From the NCBI RefSeq assembly GCF_016918855.1, contig NZ_JADKYB010000003.1, forward strand, positions 310,001-374,000: 64,000 nt of DNA, given 5' to 3'. Below, one piece after another: positions 44,736-52,074 of this stretch. The DNA is from Actinacidiphila acididurans (lineage in GTDB: Bacteria > Actinomycetota > Actinomycetes > Streptomycetales > Streptomycetaceae). The notes beneath the pieces were generated by a model. That model made no database searches. It had not been told where the DNA came from and saw only the letters and a program-made list of their open reading frames with translations. Position 1 is the first letter of the stretch; each line of letters opens with the position of its first letter. A program made the translations under genes and the position numbers.

Positions 44736-44751
44736 GCCGACACCCTATGGG

Positions 44752-44768
44752 CACAACCATTGGTTGTG
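44752..44768. promoter_or_regulatory. LysR-type palindrome between LysR and MFS genes
   Basis: CACAACCA (44752-44759) and TGGTTGTG (44761-44768) are perfect inverted repeats around one T. Another half-site GGTTGT occurs at about 44782. Position 17 bases before the LysR start suits autoregulation and control of the divergent transporter. Confidence 0.65.
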
Positions 44769-44849
44769 GCCGACGGCCCCGCGGTTGTTTGATCCGCGGG
44801 TACGGTGCTCGCTTTGATGCTTGCGATCGCGGATCGGTTGTGCGGGTGA

Positions 44850-46160
44850 GTGACGGGGGCGTCGGACATGAGGAGCGGGCAGCGGCCGGGACATGCGCTG
44901 GGACTTGTGCCGGGACATGTGCTCGGACAGCGGCTGGGGCGGCGGTTCGGATGGCTGTGGGCAGCGTACGGGACCAGCGCGCTCGGTACGTGGCTCGCCT
45001 TCGGCGCGTTCCCGCTGATCGCCATCCGGGTGCTGCACGCCGGACCGGCCGAGGTCGCCGCGCTCTCCTCCGTGGGGGCCGCGGTGGGGGCCGCCGTGGC
45101 GGTGCCGCTCGGCCCGTGGGTGGAGTTCCGCCGCAAGCGGCCGGTGCTGATCGCGATGGACCTGGCGCGATTCGGGGCGCTGCTCACCGTCCCCGTCGGG
45201 TACGCGCTCGGCGCGCTCACCTTCCTTCAGCTCCTGCTGGTCTCGGTCGTCGTCGCGGCCGCCGACATCACCTTCCGCGCCGCCTCCGGCGCGTACCTGA
45301 AGACGCTGCTGCCGGCCGGGGACCTGCTCGTCGCCAACGCCCGGTTCGAGTCCACGGCCTGGTCGACCACGATCGTCGGACCGCCGCTGGGCGGCGCGGC
45401 GATCGGGCTCCTCGGCCCGGTGGCGACGGTGGTGGCCGACGCGGTCAGCTACCTGCTCTCGGCCCTGGGCATCCGCGCGACGGGCGGGCACGAGCCGCGG
45501 CCCGAGCGCCGGCAGGCCGCGCGGGTGCGGGCCGGGGACCTGCTCGACGGCTGGCGGTACATCCTCGCCGACCCGACGCTGCGGCCGCTGTTCTTCAACA
45601 CCGCCCTGTTCAACGGCCTGGTGATGGCCGCCGAGCCGCTGCTGGCCGTCCTGATGCTCGGCCGGCTCGGGTTCGCACCGTGGCAGTACGGCCTCGCCTT
45701 CGCCGCGCCCTCCCTCGGCGGGCTGCTCGGTTCGCGGCTGGCCCGGCCGCTCGTCACCCGGTACGGGCAGCACCAGGTGCTGCTCGCGGCGGGGGCGCTG
45801 CGCGCGCTCTGGTCCGTCGGCCTGGCCTTCCTGGGGCCGGGTACCGGCGGGCTGCTGCTGGTGATGGGCGTCGAACTCGGGCTCATCTTCTGCTGCGGGG
45901 TCTTCAACCCGGTCTACGCCACCTACCGCCTCGAGCGCACCGCGGCCGACCGGGTCACCCGTACCTTGTCCGCCTGGACGGTGACGACCAAGGCCTCGAC
46001 CGCGCTCCTGACCGCCCTCTGGGGCGTACTGGGCGCCCTTCTCGGCCCCCGCACGGCCATCGCTCTGGCCGGCGTGCTCCTGCTGGCGACCCCGCTGCTG
46101 CTCCCTCGCCGCGCGGCAGCGCGTCCCGCCGAGCCGCAGCCGGCACCGAGCCGCGCCTGA
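44850..46160 (+). CDS. MFS transporter (12 TM, exporter type)
   Basis: A 436-residue major facilitator. About 30 residues of Gly/His/Leu/Arg sequence (with a GPGHALGLVPGHVLGQ repeat) precede TM1. The core has AYGTSALGTWLAFGAFPLIA and 12 helices like other drug-exporter MFS_3 proteins, including EFRRKRPVLIAMDLARFGAL. Start is GTG at 44850 or ATG at 44868; the choice is uncertain. It is divergent from the LysR gene, its probable regulator. Substrate unknown. Confidence 0.85.
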   Translation: MTGASDMRSGQRPGHALGLVPGHVLGQRLGRRFGWLWAAYGTSALGTWLAFGAFPLIAIRVLHAGPAEVAALSSVGAAVGAAVAVPLGPWVEFRRKRPVLIAMDLARFGALLTVPVGYALGALTFLQLLLVSVVVAAADITFRAASGAYLKTLLPAGDLLVANARFESTAWSTTIVGPPLGGAAIGLLGPVATVVADAVSYLLSALGIRATGGHEPRPERRQAARVRAGDLLDGWRYILADPTLRPLFFNTALFNGLVMAAEPLLAVLMLGRLGFAPWQYGLAFAAPSLGGLLGSRLARPLVTRYGQHQVLLAAGALRALWSVGLAFLGPGTGGLLLVMGVELGLIFCCGVFNPVYATYRLERTAADRVTRTLSAWTVTTKASTALLTALWGVLGALLGPRTAIALAGVLLLATPLLLPRRAAARPAEPQPAPSRA

Positions 46161-46292
46161 CAGCCGTCGCGGCCCCTTGGTTTGTCTGCTTTTGCACTTT
46201 AGGTGACGCTCTTTCACCCCCTAGCGTGGGCAGTCGGCGTGGACGAAGCCGGTTCGAGAATGCGATGCCCCGACGAAAGGGAGAAGCCCCGC

Positions 46293-47141
46293 ATGGGAAA
46301 GGTTTCCACCAAAGGTGTCTGGAAGAGCGTCAGCGTGGACGAGTCGATCATCACCGGGCTGAACACCAATTACATCCGGTGGGGCGAGGCGCCGGAGGGC
46401 CGCAGGAGCGGCTATTTCTTCCGGGGCCGTGAGGTCGAGGCGAAGCTCGACGGCACCGAATTCGTGCTGGGCACGTTCACGCACCACAACTTCCCGATCG
46501 TGCTCGCGTACACGCAGTTCTACGCCTACCTCGACGTCGACGTGACCTTCGAGGACCAGACCAGCGTCCACCTGCCCTCGTTACGGTTCCACCACAACGA
46601 GACGCCCAACGTGGGCGAGCACCAGGAGGACATCGTCCTGCTGCCGAACATCGACGAGAACCGGACCGTGAAGGTCAACGGCGAGGACTACCTGGTGCAG
46701 ATCACCGGCTTCACCCGGGAAGGCGTGCGCCACATCCCGCAGTTCACCAGCCCGGAGAACGGCCGCAACAGCGCGGACGTCAAAGCCCTGTTCGCCCGTG
46801 TCGGCCAGCCCAACAGCTACATCTCCCACGTGCAGTCGCACGGCCACTCGGCGAACCGGCAGGCCGACGAGTACGTCGAAATCCTCAACGGCGGCGCGGA
46901 ACCGCACGACATCTCCGGCTGGACCCTGACGTCCGACGAGTCGGGCCACAGCTTCACCTTCCCGGAGGGCGCCACGGTCGAGTCCGGCCGGCGGGTGCGG
47001 GTCTACACCAACGAGACCCACGACGAATACGGCGGCTTCTCGTACGGCGTCGCCCACCCGGTCTGGAACAACCAGGGCGACACCGCGATCCTGGAGGACG
47101 CCGACGGAAACATGATCTCGGTCTTCCCCTACGGCGGCTGA
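46293..47141 (+). CDS. Choice-of-anchor K plus lamin-tail domain protein, TTA-containing
   Basis: A 282-residue protein with two domains. Residues about 8-165 match the choice-of-anchor K pattern (NTNYIRWGEAPEG, SGYFFRG, LGTFTHHNFPIVL). Residues about 185-280 are a lamin-tail domain (ADEYVEILNGG, ISGWTLTSDES, VWNNQGDTAILEDADG). No signal peptide is visible, odd for domains usually found outside cells. Codon 97 (46581-46583) is TTA, so translation may need the bldA tRNA. ATG at 46293 follows AAAGGGAGAAG. The function is unknown. Confidence 0.8.
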   Translation: MGKVSTKGVWKSVSVDESIITGLNTNYIRWGEAPEGRRSGYFFRGREVEAKLDGTEFVLGTFTHHNFPIVLAYTQFYAYLDVDVTFEDQTSVHLPSLRFHHNETPNVGEHQEDIVLLPNIDENRTVKVNGEDYLVQITGFTREGVRHIPQFTSPENGRNSADVKALFARVGQPNSYISHVQSHGHSANRQADEYVEILNGGAEPHDISGWTLTSDESGHSFTFPEGATVESGRRVRVYTNETHDEYGGFSYGVAHPVWNNQGDTAILEDADGNMISVFPYGG

Positions 47142-47168
47142 CCTGCGACCGGTCGAAGACGACGCAAC

Positions 47169-47204
47169 GCGAGGGGGCCCGCCGGTGTCGGCGGGCCCCC
47201 TCGC
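47169..47204. terminator. Bidirectional terminator
   Basis: GCGAGGGGGCCCGCC (47169-47183) pairs perfectly with GGCGGGCCCCCTCGC (47190-47204), a 15-bp stem with a 6-base loop. It lies between convergent genes ending at 47141 and 47222. Confidence 0.85.
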
Positions 47205-47221
47205 GCGGGGAGGATGTGCGG

Positions 47222-47833
47222 CTACAGGAGCCAGCGGTTGTCGCGGACGAAGGGGAGGCGGGCCCAGATCCGGCCCAGGCCCCAGGTGTTGCCGGCGTAG
47301 GAGGCGGCGAAGAGGATCATCGCCAGGGCGTAGAGGACGTGGTAGTCGATGAGCGGGTTGCTGGAGCCGGTGGGGGCGCCGGTGGTCAGGTGCTGGGCGA
47401 GCGGCCATTCGGCGGCCCACATCATGGCCATCAGGGCGGTGCCGGCGACGGCGGTGATCCGCAGGGCGACCCCGCTGGTCAGGGCGAGTCCGATGCCGAG
47501 CAGGCCGAGCATGAACAGTGTGTCGGCCCAGCCGGTGCCCGCGATGTCGTGGAAGAAGGACCGCAGCGGGCCGGCCTGCACGCCGGACAGGAAGCCCTTG
47601 GTGGGCGAGCCGCCGTCGATCCAGCCCTTGCCCGAGCCGGTGGCGTAGTGCAGCCCGAAGGCCTTGTCGAGGAACGCCCAGAGGAAGACTCCGCCGGTGG
47701 CGATCCGGACCACAGCCGCGGCCCGCGCTGCGGCCGGGGTCATGACGGCACTGTGCCGGGGTGCGGTTCGCGCCGCTTCGACGGCCGGCACCTGCATGCG
47801 CGACGTCGGGCGGGACTCCTGGTGAACGGCCAT
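47222..47833 (-). CDS. DoxX-like integral membrane protein
   Basis: A 203-residue membrane protein with about four helices. It resembles the DoxX/DoxD family (IATGGVFLWAFLDKAFGLHY, GWADTLFMLGLLGIGLALTSG, LIDYHVLYALAMILFAASYA), related to quinol/thiosulfate-linked membrane redox proteins. ATG at 47833 follows AAGGGGGG. A GGGCCGAACGGCCC box lies 103 bases upstream, making it a likely member of the dormancy regulon. A precise reaction is not known. Confidence 0.8.
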   Translation of the reverse strand: MAVHQESRPTSRMQVPAVEAARTAPRHSAVMTPAAARAAAVVRIATGGVFLWAFLDKAFGLHYATGSGKGWIDGGSPTKGFLSGVQAGPLRSFFHDIAGTGWADTLFMLGLLGIGLALTSGVALRITAVAGTALMAMMWAAEWPLAQHLTTGAPTGSSNPLIDYHVLYALAMILFAASYAGNTWGLGRIWARLPFVRDNRWLL

Positions 47834-47935
47834 GACGGCCCCCCTTGCTGATCGGTGGTGCAGGTCGTTTGCTGACGTCATCACTGTCCCGCCGGGCCCC
47901 CTGCCGCCGCTGGGGGCGCAGGGCCCGTATCCGCT

Positions 47936-48033
47936 GGGCCGAACGGCCCCATGTCCGGGCCTGGTTGGCACCTTGGTACCTGGTACGCCCATGGCATCCG
48001 CCACGTCACGGTCGTCATTGGGCCTCTTGGCGC
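47936..48033. promoter_or_regulatory. Osd/DosR-type boxes before the DoxX-like gene
   Basis: GGGCCGAACGGCCC (47936-47949) is a perfect-arm palindrome of the type that recurs before other island genes. GGGCCTCTTGGCGC (48020-48033) is a degenerate second copy. Confidence 0.65.
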
Positions 48034-48076
48034 GTCCGTCACGAGCGCGGTACGGCCGGGACGCCGCCGCAACGCA

Positions 48077-48111
48077 GTTCGGCCCGCCGGCGACATGCCG
48101 GCGGGCCGAAC
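48077..48111 (-). terminator. Terminator of the first universal stress gene
   Basis: GTTCGGCCCGCCGGC (48077-48091) pairs perfectly with GCCGGCGGGCCGAAC (48097-48111) around a 5-base loop. It lies just beyond the stop of the leftward gene ending at 48133. Confidence 0.8.
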
Positions 48112-48132
48112 GAGCTGTGTCGGACGTGGGGA

Positions 48133-48969
48133 TCAGCCGCGGGGGACCGGGATCACGGCCACCGGGCAGTGGGAGTGCCGGAGCAGTGCCTGGGCGACCG
48201 GGCCGAGCCGCAGCCGCTCCGGGCGTACCCGGCGGTGGCGGACCGCGATGACCGCGAGCTCCGCGTCGGCCGTCGCCGCGAGCAGCGCGCGCCACGGGGT
48301 GCCGCGTACCGACCATGTCACGACGCGCAGTTGAGGGTGCGTCTCACGCAGCGGTGCCACGGCGACGCCCGGCAGGCAGGCCGCGGTCGCCGCCTGCCGC
48401 GCGAGGTCGGATTCGACCGGACCGGCGGGGGAGCCGTACACCGGCTGCCGGTCCGTCCAGGCATGCAGCACGCACACATGGGTGCGGCGCATCTCCGCCT
48501 CCTCGAAGGCGAACAGCGCCGCTTCCGCGGCCTCGGCGCCGCCCACGCCGAGGAGTACGCCGCGCGGGCCGCTGTGCTCCGGGCCGGACGGCTCCCGGCC
48601 GCGCACCACGAGCAGCGGTCCGTGCACTCGGACGGCGAGCCGCTGCCCGACCGCGTGCGGCAGCAGCCCGCCGGTCCCGACGGCCGCCCGCGCGCCGACG
48701 ACCGTCAGCGCGGCGCCCCGGCTGCGTTCGGCCAGTACCTGCACCGGGTCGCCGACGACCGCCGACGCACGCAGGATCAGGTCCGGGTGACGCTCTTTCA
48801 CCCGGTCCGACGCCGAGCGCAGCACCGGCGTCGCCTCCGCCAGATCGTTCACGCAGCACACGATCTCCAGTGCCGTCGCCCGCCGTTCGGCCTCCGACGC
48901 CGCCGCGTCCAGCGCCCGGAAGGCCGCCACCGACCCGTCCACGCCCACCACTGTGCGCCGCTCGCGCAT
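48133..48969 (-). CDS. Universal stress protein, two UspA domains
   Basis: A 278-residue protein made of two UspA-like domains. The first starts TVVGVDGSVAAFRALDAAAS and ends with an ATP-binding-like GTGGLLPHAVGQRLAVRVHGPLL split; the second starts VLLGVGGAEAAEAALFAF and ends RLRLGPVAQALLRHSHCPVA. Domain 2 has diverged at the GxGG-type site. Such tandem stress proteins belong to the DosR/OsdR dormancy regulon in actinobacteria. ATG at 48969; an island box lies about 95 bases upstream. Confidence 0.9.
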   Translation of the reverse strand: MRERRTVVGVDGSVAAFRALDAAASEAERRATALEIVCCVNDLAEATPVLRSASDRVKERHPDLILRASAVVGDPVQVLAERSRGAALTVVGARAAVGTGGLLPHAVGQRLAVRVHGPLLVVRGREPSGPEHSGPRGVLLGVGGAEAAEAALFAFEEAEMRRTHVCVLHAWTDRQPVYGSPAGPVESDLARQAATAACLPGVAVAPLRETHPQLRVVTWSVRGTPWRALLAATADAELAVIAVRHRRVRPERLRLGPVAQALLRHSHCPVAVIPVPRG

Positions 48970-49061
48970 GACCCTGCCCTCCCGTTCGGCTCACTTCTGC
49001 CGCCGTCGATCCTCGGCGCCGCCGCCGGGAGCCGGACAGTGCCGGACGAGCCCTGCCCGCA

Positions 49062-49169
49062 GGGCCGTTCGGCCCTCGGCCGCAGGGACCGTGCGGTGAG
49101 ACGGGCGGGAGGTTGCCGTGCGCCGCCCGGGAGTGCCCGATGCGCCCCCGCCCGGGGGCCCTTCGGCCC
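49062..49169. promoter_or_regulatory. Osd/DosR-type boxes between the first USP and flavoprotein genes
   Basis: GGGCCGTTCGGCCC (49062-49075, extended by flanking A and T to 16 bp) and GGGCCCTTCGGCCC (49156-49169) stand in a divergent intergenic region. The first serves the leftward USP gene, the second the rightward flavoprotein gene. Confidence 0.7.
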
Positions 49170-49206
49170 ATGCCGCTCGCGGGCCCCGCGCCGGACCGTG
49201 AAGGCC

Positions 49207-49788
49207 ATGACCACACACATCCTGATCGTGGGCCGCGGGCCCAGCGGCACCCTGGCCGCCAACCGGCTGCGCCTGGCCTACGACGGCGACGGCGTCGAGA
49301 TCACCGTCGTCGACCGGTCCGGCCCCGCACGCGACCCCGAAATCGAACTCCTCACCGCCATCGGCCTGTACGGCCCCGGCACCCTCCGGGCCCCCGAACA
49401 CCGGGACCTGCGCGACGGCATCCGCCCCCGCCACGCCGAGGCCGTCACCCTCGCGCCCGACCGGGAGGAGGCGACCCTCACCGACGGCACCGCCCTGGCC
49501 TACGACATCCTGGTCGTGGCCACCGGCGCACCGCCCCCCGCACAACCCCGCACCGGCTTCGCCGCCCGCGCCGGACTGTGCGACAGCCGCGGCTACGTCG
49601 TCGTGGACCCGCACACACAGCGCTCGCCGGCCCGCCCGCGCGTCTTCGCCCTCGGCGGCGCCACCCGACTCCCCACCGGCCGTGTGGCCCAGGCCGAGAC
49701 CCTGGTCAGGCAGGTCCGTGCGGTGCTCGCAGACGCGGCCGGTGCCGCCCCGAACGGCGACCGCTGGAGCGCCGCCGGCCCCGCCTGA
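49207..49788 (+). CDS. Reduced FAD-dependent oxidoreductase without NAD domain
   Basis: A 193-residue protein related to type II NADH dehydrogenases and sulfide:quinone reductases, which are about twice as long. It has the N-terminal FAD motif HILIVGRGPSGTLAANRL, the second FAD motif YDILVVATGAPP, and the C-terminal RVFALGGATRLPTGRVAQAE. The whole NAD(P)-binding domain normally lying between them is absent, and the usual GD of the last motif is GG. It may be a flavin-binding remnant or a new small redox protein. ATG at 49207; an island box lies 38 bases upstream. Confidence 0.75.
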   Translation: MTTHILIVGRGPSGTLAANRLRLAYDGDGVEITVVDRSGPARDPEIELLTAIGLYGPGTLRAPEHRDLRDGIRPRHAEAVTLAPDREEATLTDGTALAYDILVVATGAPPPAQPRTGFAARAGLCDSRGYVVVDPHTQRSPARPRVFALGGATRLPTGRVAQAETLVRQVRAVLADAAGAAPNGDRWSAAGPA

Positions 49789-50116
49789 GCCCGGCCGCGG
49801 GCAAGGGCTGCTGAGACGATGGCGGCGGCTGCAGGCCGTCCGTGTCGAGCGGGATCGAGCGACCGCGGCGGAGGCCCTTGACCTGGTGCTACGAGTTCTG
49901 GGTCGAGATCGGTGCAGGCCCCCTGGCCAACCTCGTGCCGCTCGACCGTAAAGGGCGTCGCCCAGACGCACACCACAGCCCACGTGAACCGATTGTGGCG
50001 GCATACCGTATAGCAGCTGGTTACCGCGATCCGGCATGCCCCACGGCCTGTTCCGCAGCTTCGCTCCGCTGCGACACTTGCTCCCCGCGTCACGTCGGCA
50101 GCCGAGGTAGTGCGAC
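49789..50116. other. Gap with lower G+C, no gene supported
   Basis: A 328-base stretch with no convincing reading frame. The right half is clearly AT-richer than its surroundings (for example GATTGTGG then CATACCGTATAGC). It marks the left edge of a three-gene insertion into the dormancy island. No repeat, integrase or tRNA was found. Confidence 0.4.
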
Positions 50117-50524
50117 ATGCATCCTGATCTTGGATCATTATGGACCGCGGCCGGAGTGGTCTCCGGCTTCCAGGTCACCGGGTTCGCTCTACGGATCAAC
50201 CGAGAGATCGATGTCAGCGGCAAGGGCGATATCACGTGGCTGCCTCCCGCGGACATCCTCAACTTGCTGTCGATCGCCGTAACCATGCTCGGGGTGTTCA
50301 TCGCACCCGTTCTTGGCATAGGCAGCGCAACCGTCCCAGTGAAGGCGTTCGGTCTCTCCGTCCTCTTGCTCGCGGGATATCCATTCGCACTCGCAGGCCA
50401 CTACGACATGTTCAACCCACGAACGCTTCGCTCATGGACGTATTGCCCGAGACAGGAGCGGATCGCCCTAGCCGTCGTCGGTGTATCGGCAGCCGCCTAT
50501 ACCGCTCTTGCGACACTCCGCTAG
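50117..50524 (+). CDS. Hypothetical membrane protein with a TTA codon
   Basis: A 135-residue protein not recognised. Hydrophobic segments at about 8-26, 46-70, 75-95 and 115-133 suggest three or four membrane helices. Codon 8 (50138-50140) is TTA, so translation may depend on the bldA tRNA. Codon use is visibly less GC-rich than in neighbouring genes. The ATG at 50117 follows CCGAGGTAG. It lacks an Osd/DosR-type box, and convergent transcription comes from the gene ending at 50534. Confidence 0.6.
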   Translation: MHPDLGSLWTAAGVVSGFQVTGFALRINREIDVSGKGDITWLPPADILNLLSIAVTMLGVFIAPVLGIGSATVPVKAFGLSVLLLAGYPFALAGHYDMFNPRTLRSWTYCPRQERIALAVVGVSAAAYTALATLR

Positions 50525-50533
50525 CGGGTCGCT

Positions 50534-51004
50534 TCATCCCCACTCCGACCTGTCGGCCAGGCGGCGATACCACCAAAACTCCGTGCGCCACTGGCGCCGA
50601 TACGCGAACGGGTCAGGGAGGGTGCGGTGAAGGAACAACGTGTCCAGAGGCCTGACGACCCGCCCGAGCTCGGCACGCGCCCGTTCCGGCAGTCTCTCCA
50701 GGACTTCTTCCAGCACGTCGCGTGCGTGTCTGACGTCGTCGAACGAGCACCAGGTGCACGAGCAATGCGATTCCTGCGGGTACAGCGGACGTCTGCCCGG
50801 CGGGTGCAGGAACTCCCGGTATCGACGCAACGCCCGGTCGGTGGCACCCGGGTGCAGATAGGAGCTGTCGCTCAGGTACTCGACCCGGTGCACAGCCAGG
50901 CTCGCTTCAGCGGAGAGTCCGTGAATCCTGAGCGGAGGGGTTGCCGCCCAGACGCGGGGGGCCGGTCCTTCAGCGCGCAGCGCGCGTCGCCGTCTACGCG
51001 CCAT
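50534..51004 (-). CDS. Conserved hypothetical protein with a CxCxxC motif
   Basis: A 156-residue basic, probably cytoplasmic protein. The one striking motif is YPQESHCSCTWCSFDDVRHA at about residues 75-94, whose His and three Cys (HCSCTWC) could bind zinc or another metal. The rest is charged helical sequence (ARDVLEEVLERLPERARAEL). I do not recognise a characterised family. The start at 51004 is the ATG at the end of an open frame with good GC codon bias. Confidence 0.6.
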   Translation of the reverse strand: MARRRRRALRAEGPAPRVWAATPPLRIHGLSAEASLAVHRVEYLSDSSYLHPGATDRALRRYREFLHPPGRRPLYPQESHCSCTWCSFDDVRHARDVLEEVLERLPERARAELGRVVRPLDTLFLHRTLPDPFAYRRQWRTEFWWYRRLADRSEWG

Positions 51005-51071
51005 CGGCCTTTCGATGCGTGATCACGGAAGCCATGATGCCACCGTCCGGTCGGCGCCTGCGGAATGCTTG

Positions 51072-51860
51072 TCACACGGGGTGCAGCACCAGGAAATCGT
51101 GCCGGAGCCGGTATACGGCGGTGGGATCGCTCTCCACCCCGGGCCGGGCGCGGCAGAGGAACCTCAGCCGGTCGCCGGGGGCCACGTCGACGCGGGACAC
51201 GGGGCTCGTGCACCAGGAGATCTTGACCTGGACGGTGTGCGGGCCCGGGGCCACGGATGTCACGCAGTTCTCCCCCCGCCGGAGGTTACCCACGCGCTTG
51301 CCGTCCACGTAGACCTTGTAGCGGCGTAGTTGCGCGTAGGAGTCCGCCTCGTCGCGGATCACCAGGATCTCGGCTGTGCCCTTGTGTTCGACCGGCAGTG
51401 ACGCGGACACCGTGTCGGCTCCTTGTCCAAGGGACGAGCCGCTTTCCGGGCCGGACGGGCGACCGGTCAGGTCTGCGTTGTCGTGCCGGGCGTGCTTCGG
51501 CAGGACGAAGCGAGGTCTGCCCAGGAACGCCAGCGAGATCTGGCCCAGGCATCCGGCGAGGAAGACCGCGAGTCCCCCAAGGGCCACGGCGAACGCGACC
51601 GGGTTCTGCGTACCGGCGCCACCGCGCCGGGGCAGCCACGCGCCCCCCAGCAGCAACAGCGTCACGCCGCTCAGGCACACGGAATTGAGCAGGGAGCCCC
51701 GCGCGAGCCGGCGCTGGGCCGCGGGTCCGGCGAACCGGGCCAGGGCCGTCGCCGACGGATGCGCCGTGGGATCGCCCCAGTAGCGTGCCACCTGTACCCA
51801 GGAACGGGCGGAGAGTCCACCAAAGGCGGCACTGCCCGCGAGCGCAGCCCACGAGACCAT
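51072..51860 (-). CDS. Hypothetical membrane protein with C-terminal beta domain
   Basis: A 262-residue protein of no recognised family. Hydrophobic stretches at about 2-20, 55-75 and 90-112 point to three membrane helices. After a low-complexity Ser/Gly linker, residues about 165-245 form a beta-rich PEGA-like domain (YKVYVDGKRVGNLRRGENCV, APGPHTVQVKISW). The start at 51860 (MVSWAALAG) is preferred over 51956, whose extra residues are His/Thr-rich and not coding-like. It sits inside the stress island but has no box. Confidence 0.6.
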   Translation of the reverse strand: MVSWAALAGSAAFGGLSARSWVQVARYWGDPTAHPSATALARFAGPAAQRRLARGSLLNSVCLSGVTLLLLGGAWLPRRGGAGTQNPVAFAVALGGLAVFLAGCLGQISLAFLGRPRFVLPKHARHDNADLTGRPSGPESGSSLGQGADTVSASLPVEHKGTAEILVIRDEADSYAQLRRYKVYVDGKRVGNLRRGENCVTSVAPGPHTVQVKISWCTSPVSRVDVAPGDRLRFLCRARPGVESDPTAVYRLRHDFLVLHPV

Positions 51861-51887
51861 GTCAGAACCAACCCCCGAAGTCGGGAA

Positions 51888-52052
51888 ATGACTGAGCTTA
51901 TTCTTCAAGCTCGGCCTGGTGGCGGTCAGATGGTGATGGGCGCGGTGCTGTGCCACGACGGACCGCTGCCGATCATCGAGGGCGCCGTCCGTATGCTCAA
52001 GCAGATTCTCGGCTGGACCCAGTCGCGGCTTCGCAGTTCGCCCCGAACTTGA
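51888..52052 (+). CDS. Possible small protein or gene fragment
   Basis: A 54-codon frame from the ATG at 51888 gives a sequence with natural-looking composition (VMGAVLCHDGPLPIIEGAVR then MLKQILGWTQ). There is no strong ribosome site. It could be a fragment of a longer gene. It lies in the 214-base gap between two leftward genes. Confidence 0.2.
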   Translation: MTELILQARPGGGQMVMGAVLCHDGPLPIIEGAVRMLKQILGWTQSRLRSSPRT

Positions 52053-52074
52053 ACGAACCGGTGGAAAAACAAGC

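Noticed and set aside
46203-46219. 17-base identity GTGACGCTCTTTCACCC, also found at 48787-48803
   Set aside because: One copy lies inside USP coding sequence and the other in a leader; a single 17-base match in 64 kb of skewed composition is compatible with chance.
49842-50282. Rightward 146-codon frame overlapping the hypothetical membrane gene
   Set aside because: No ribosome site, irregular composition, and its second half overlaps a better gene in another frame.
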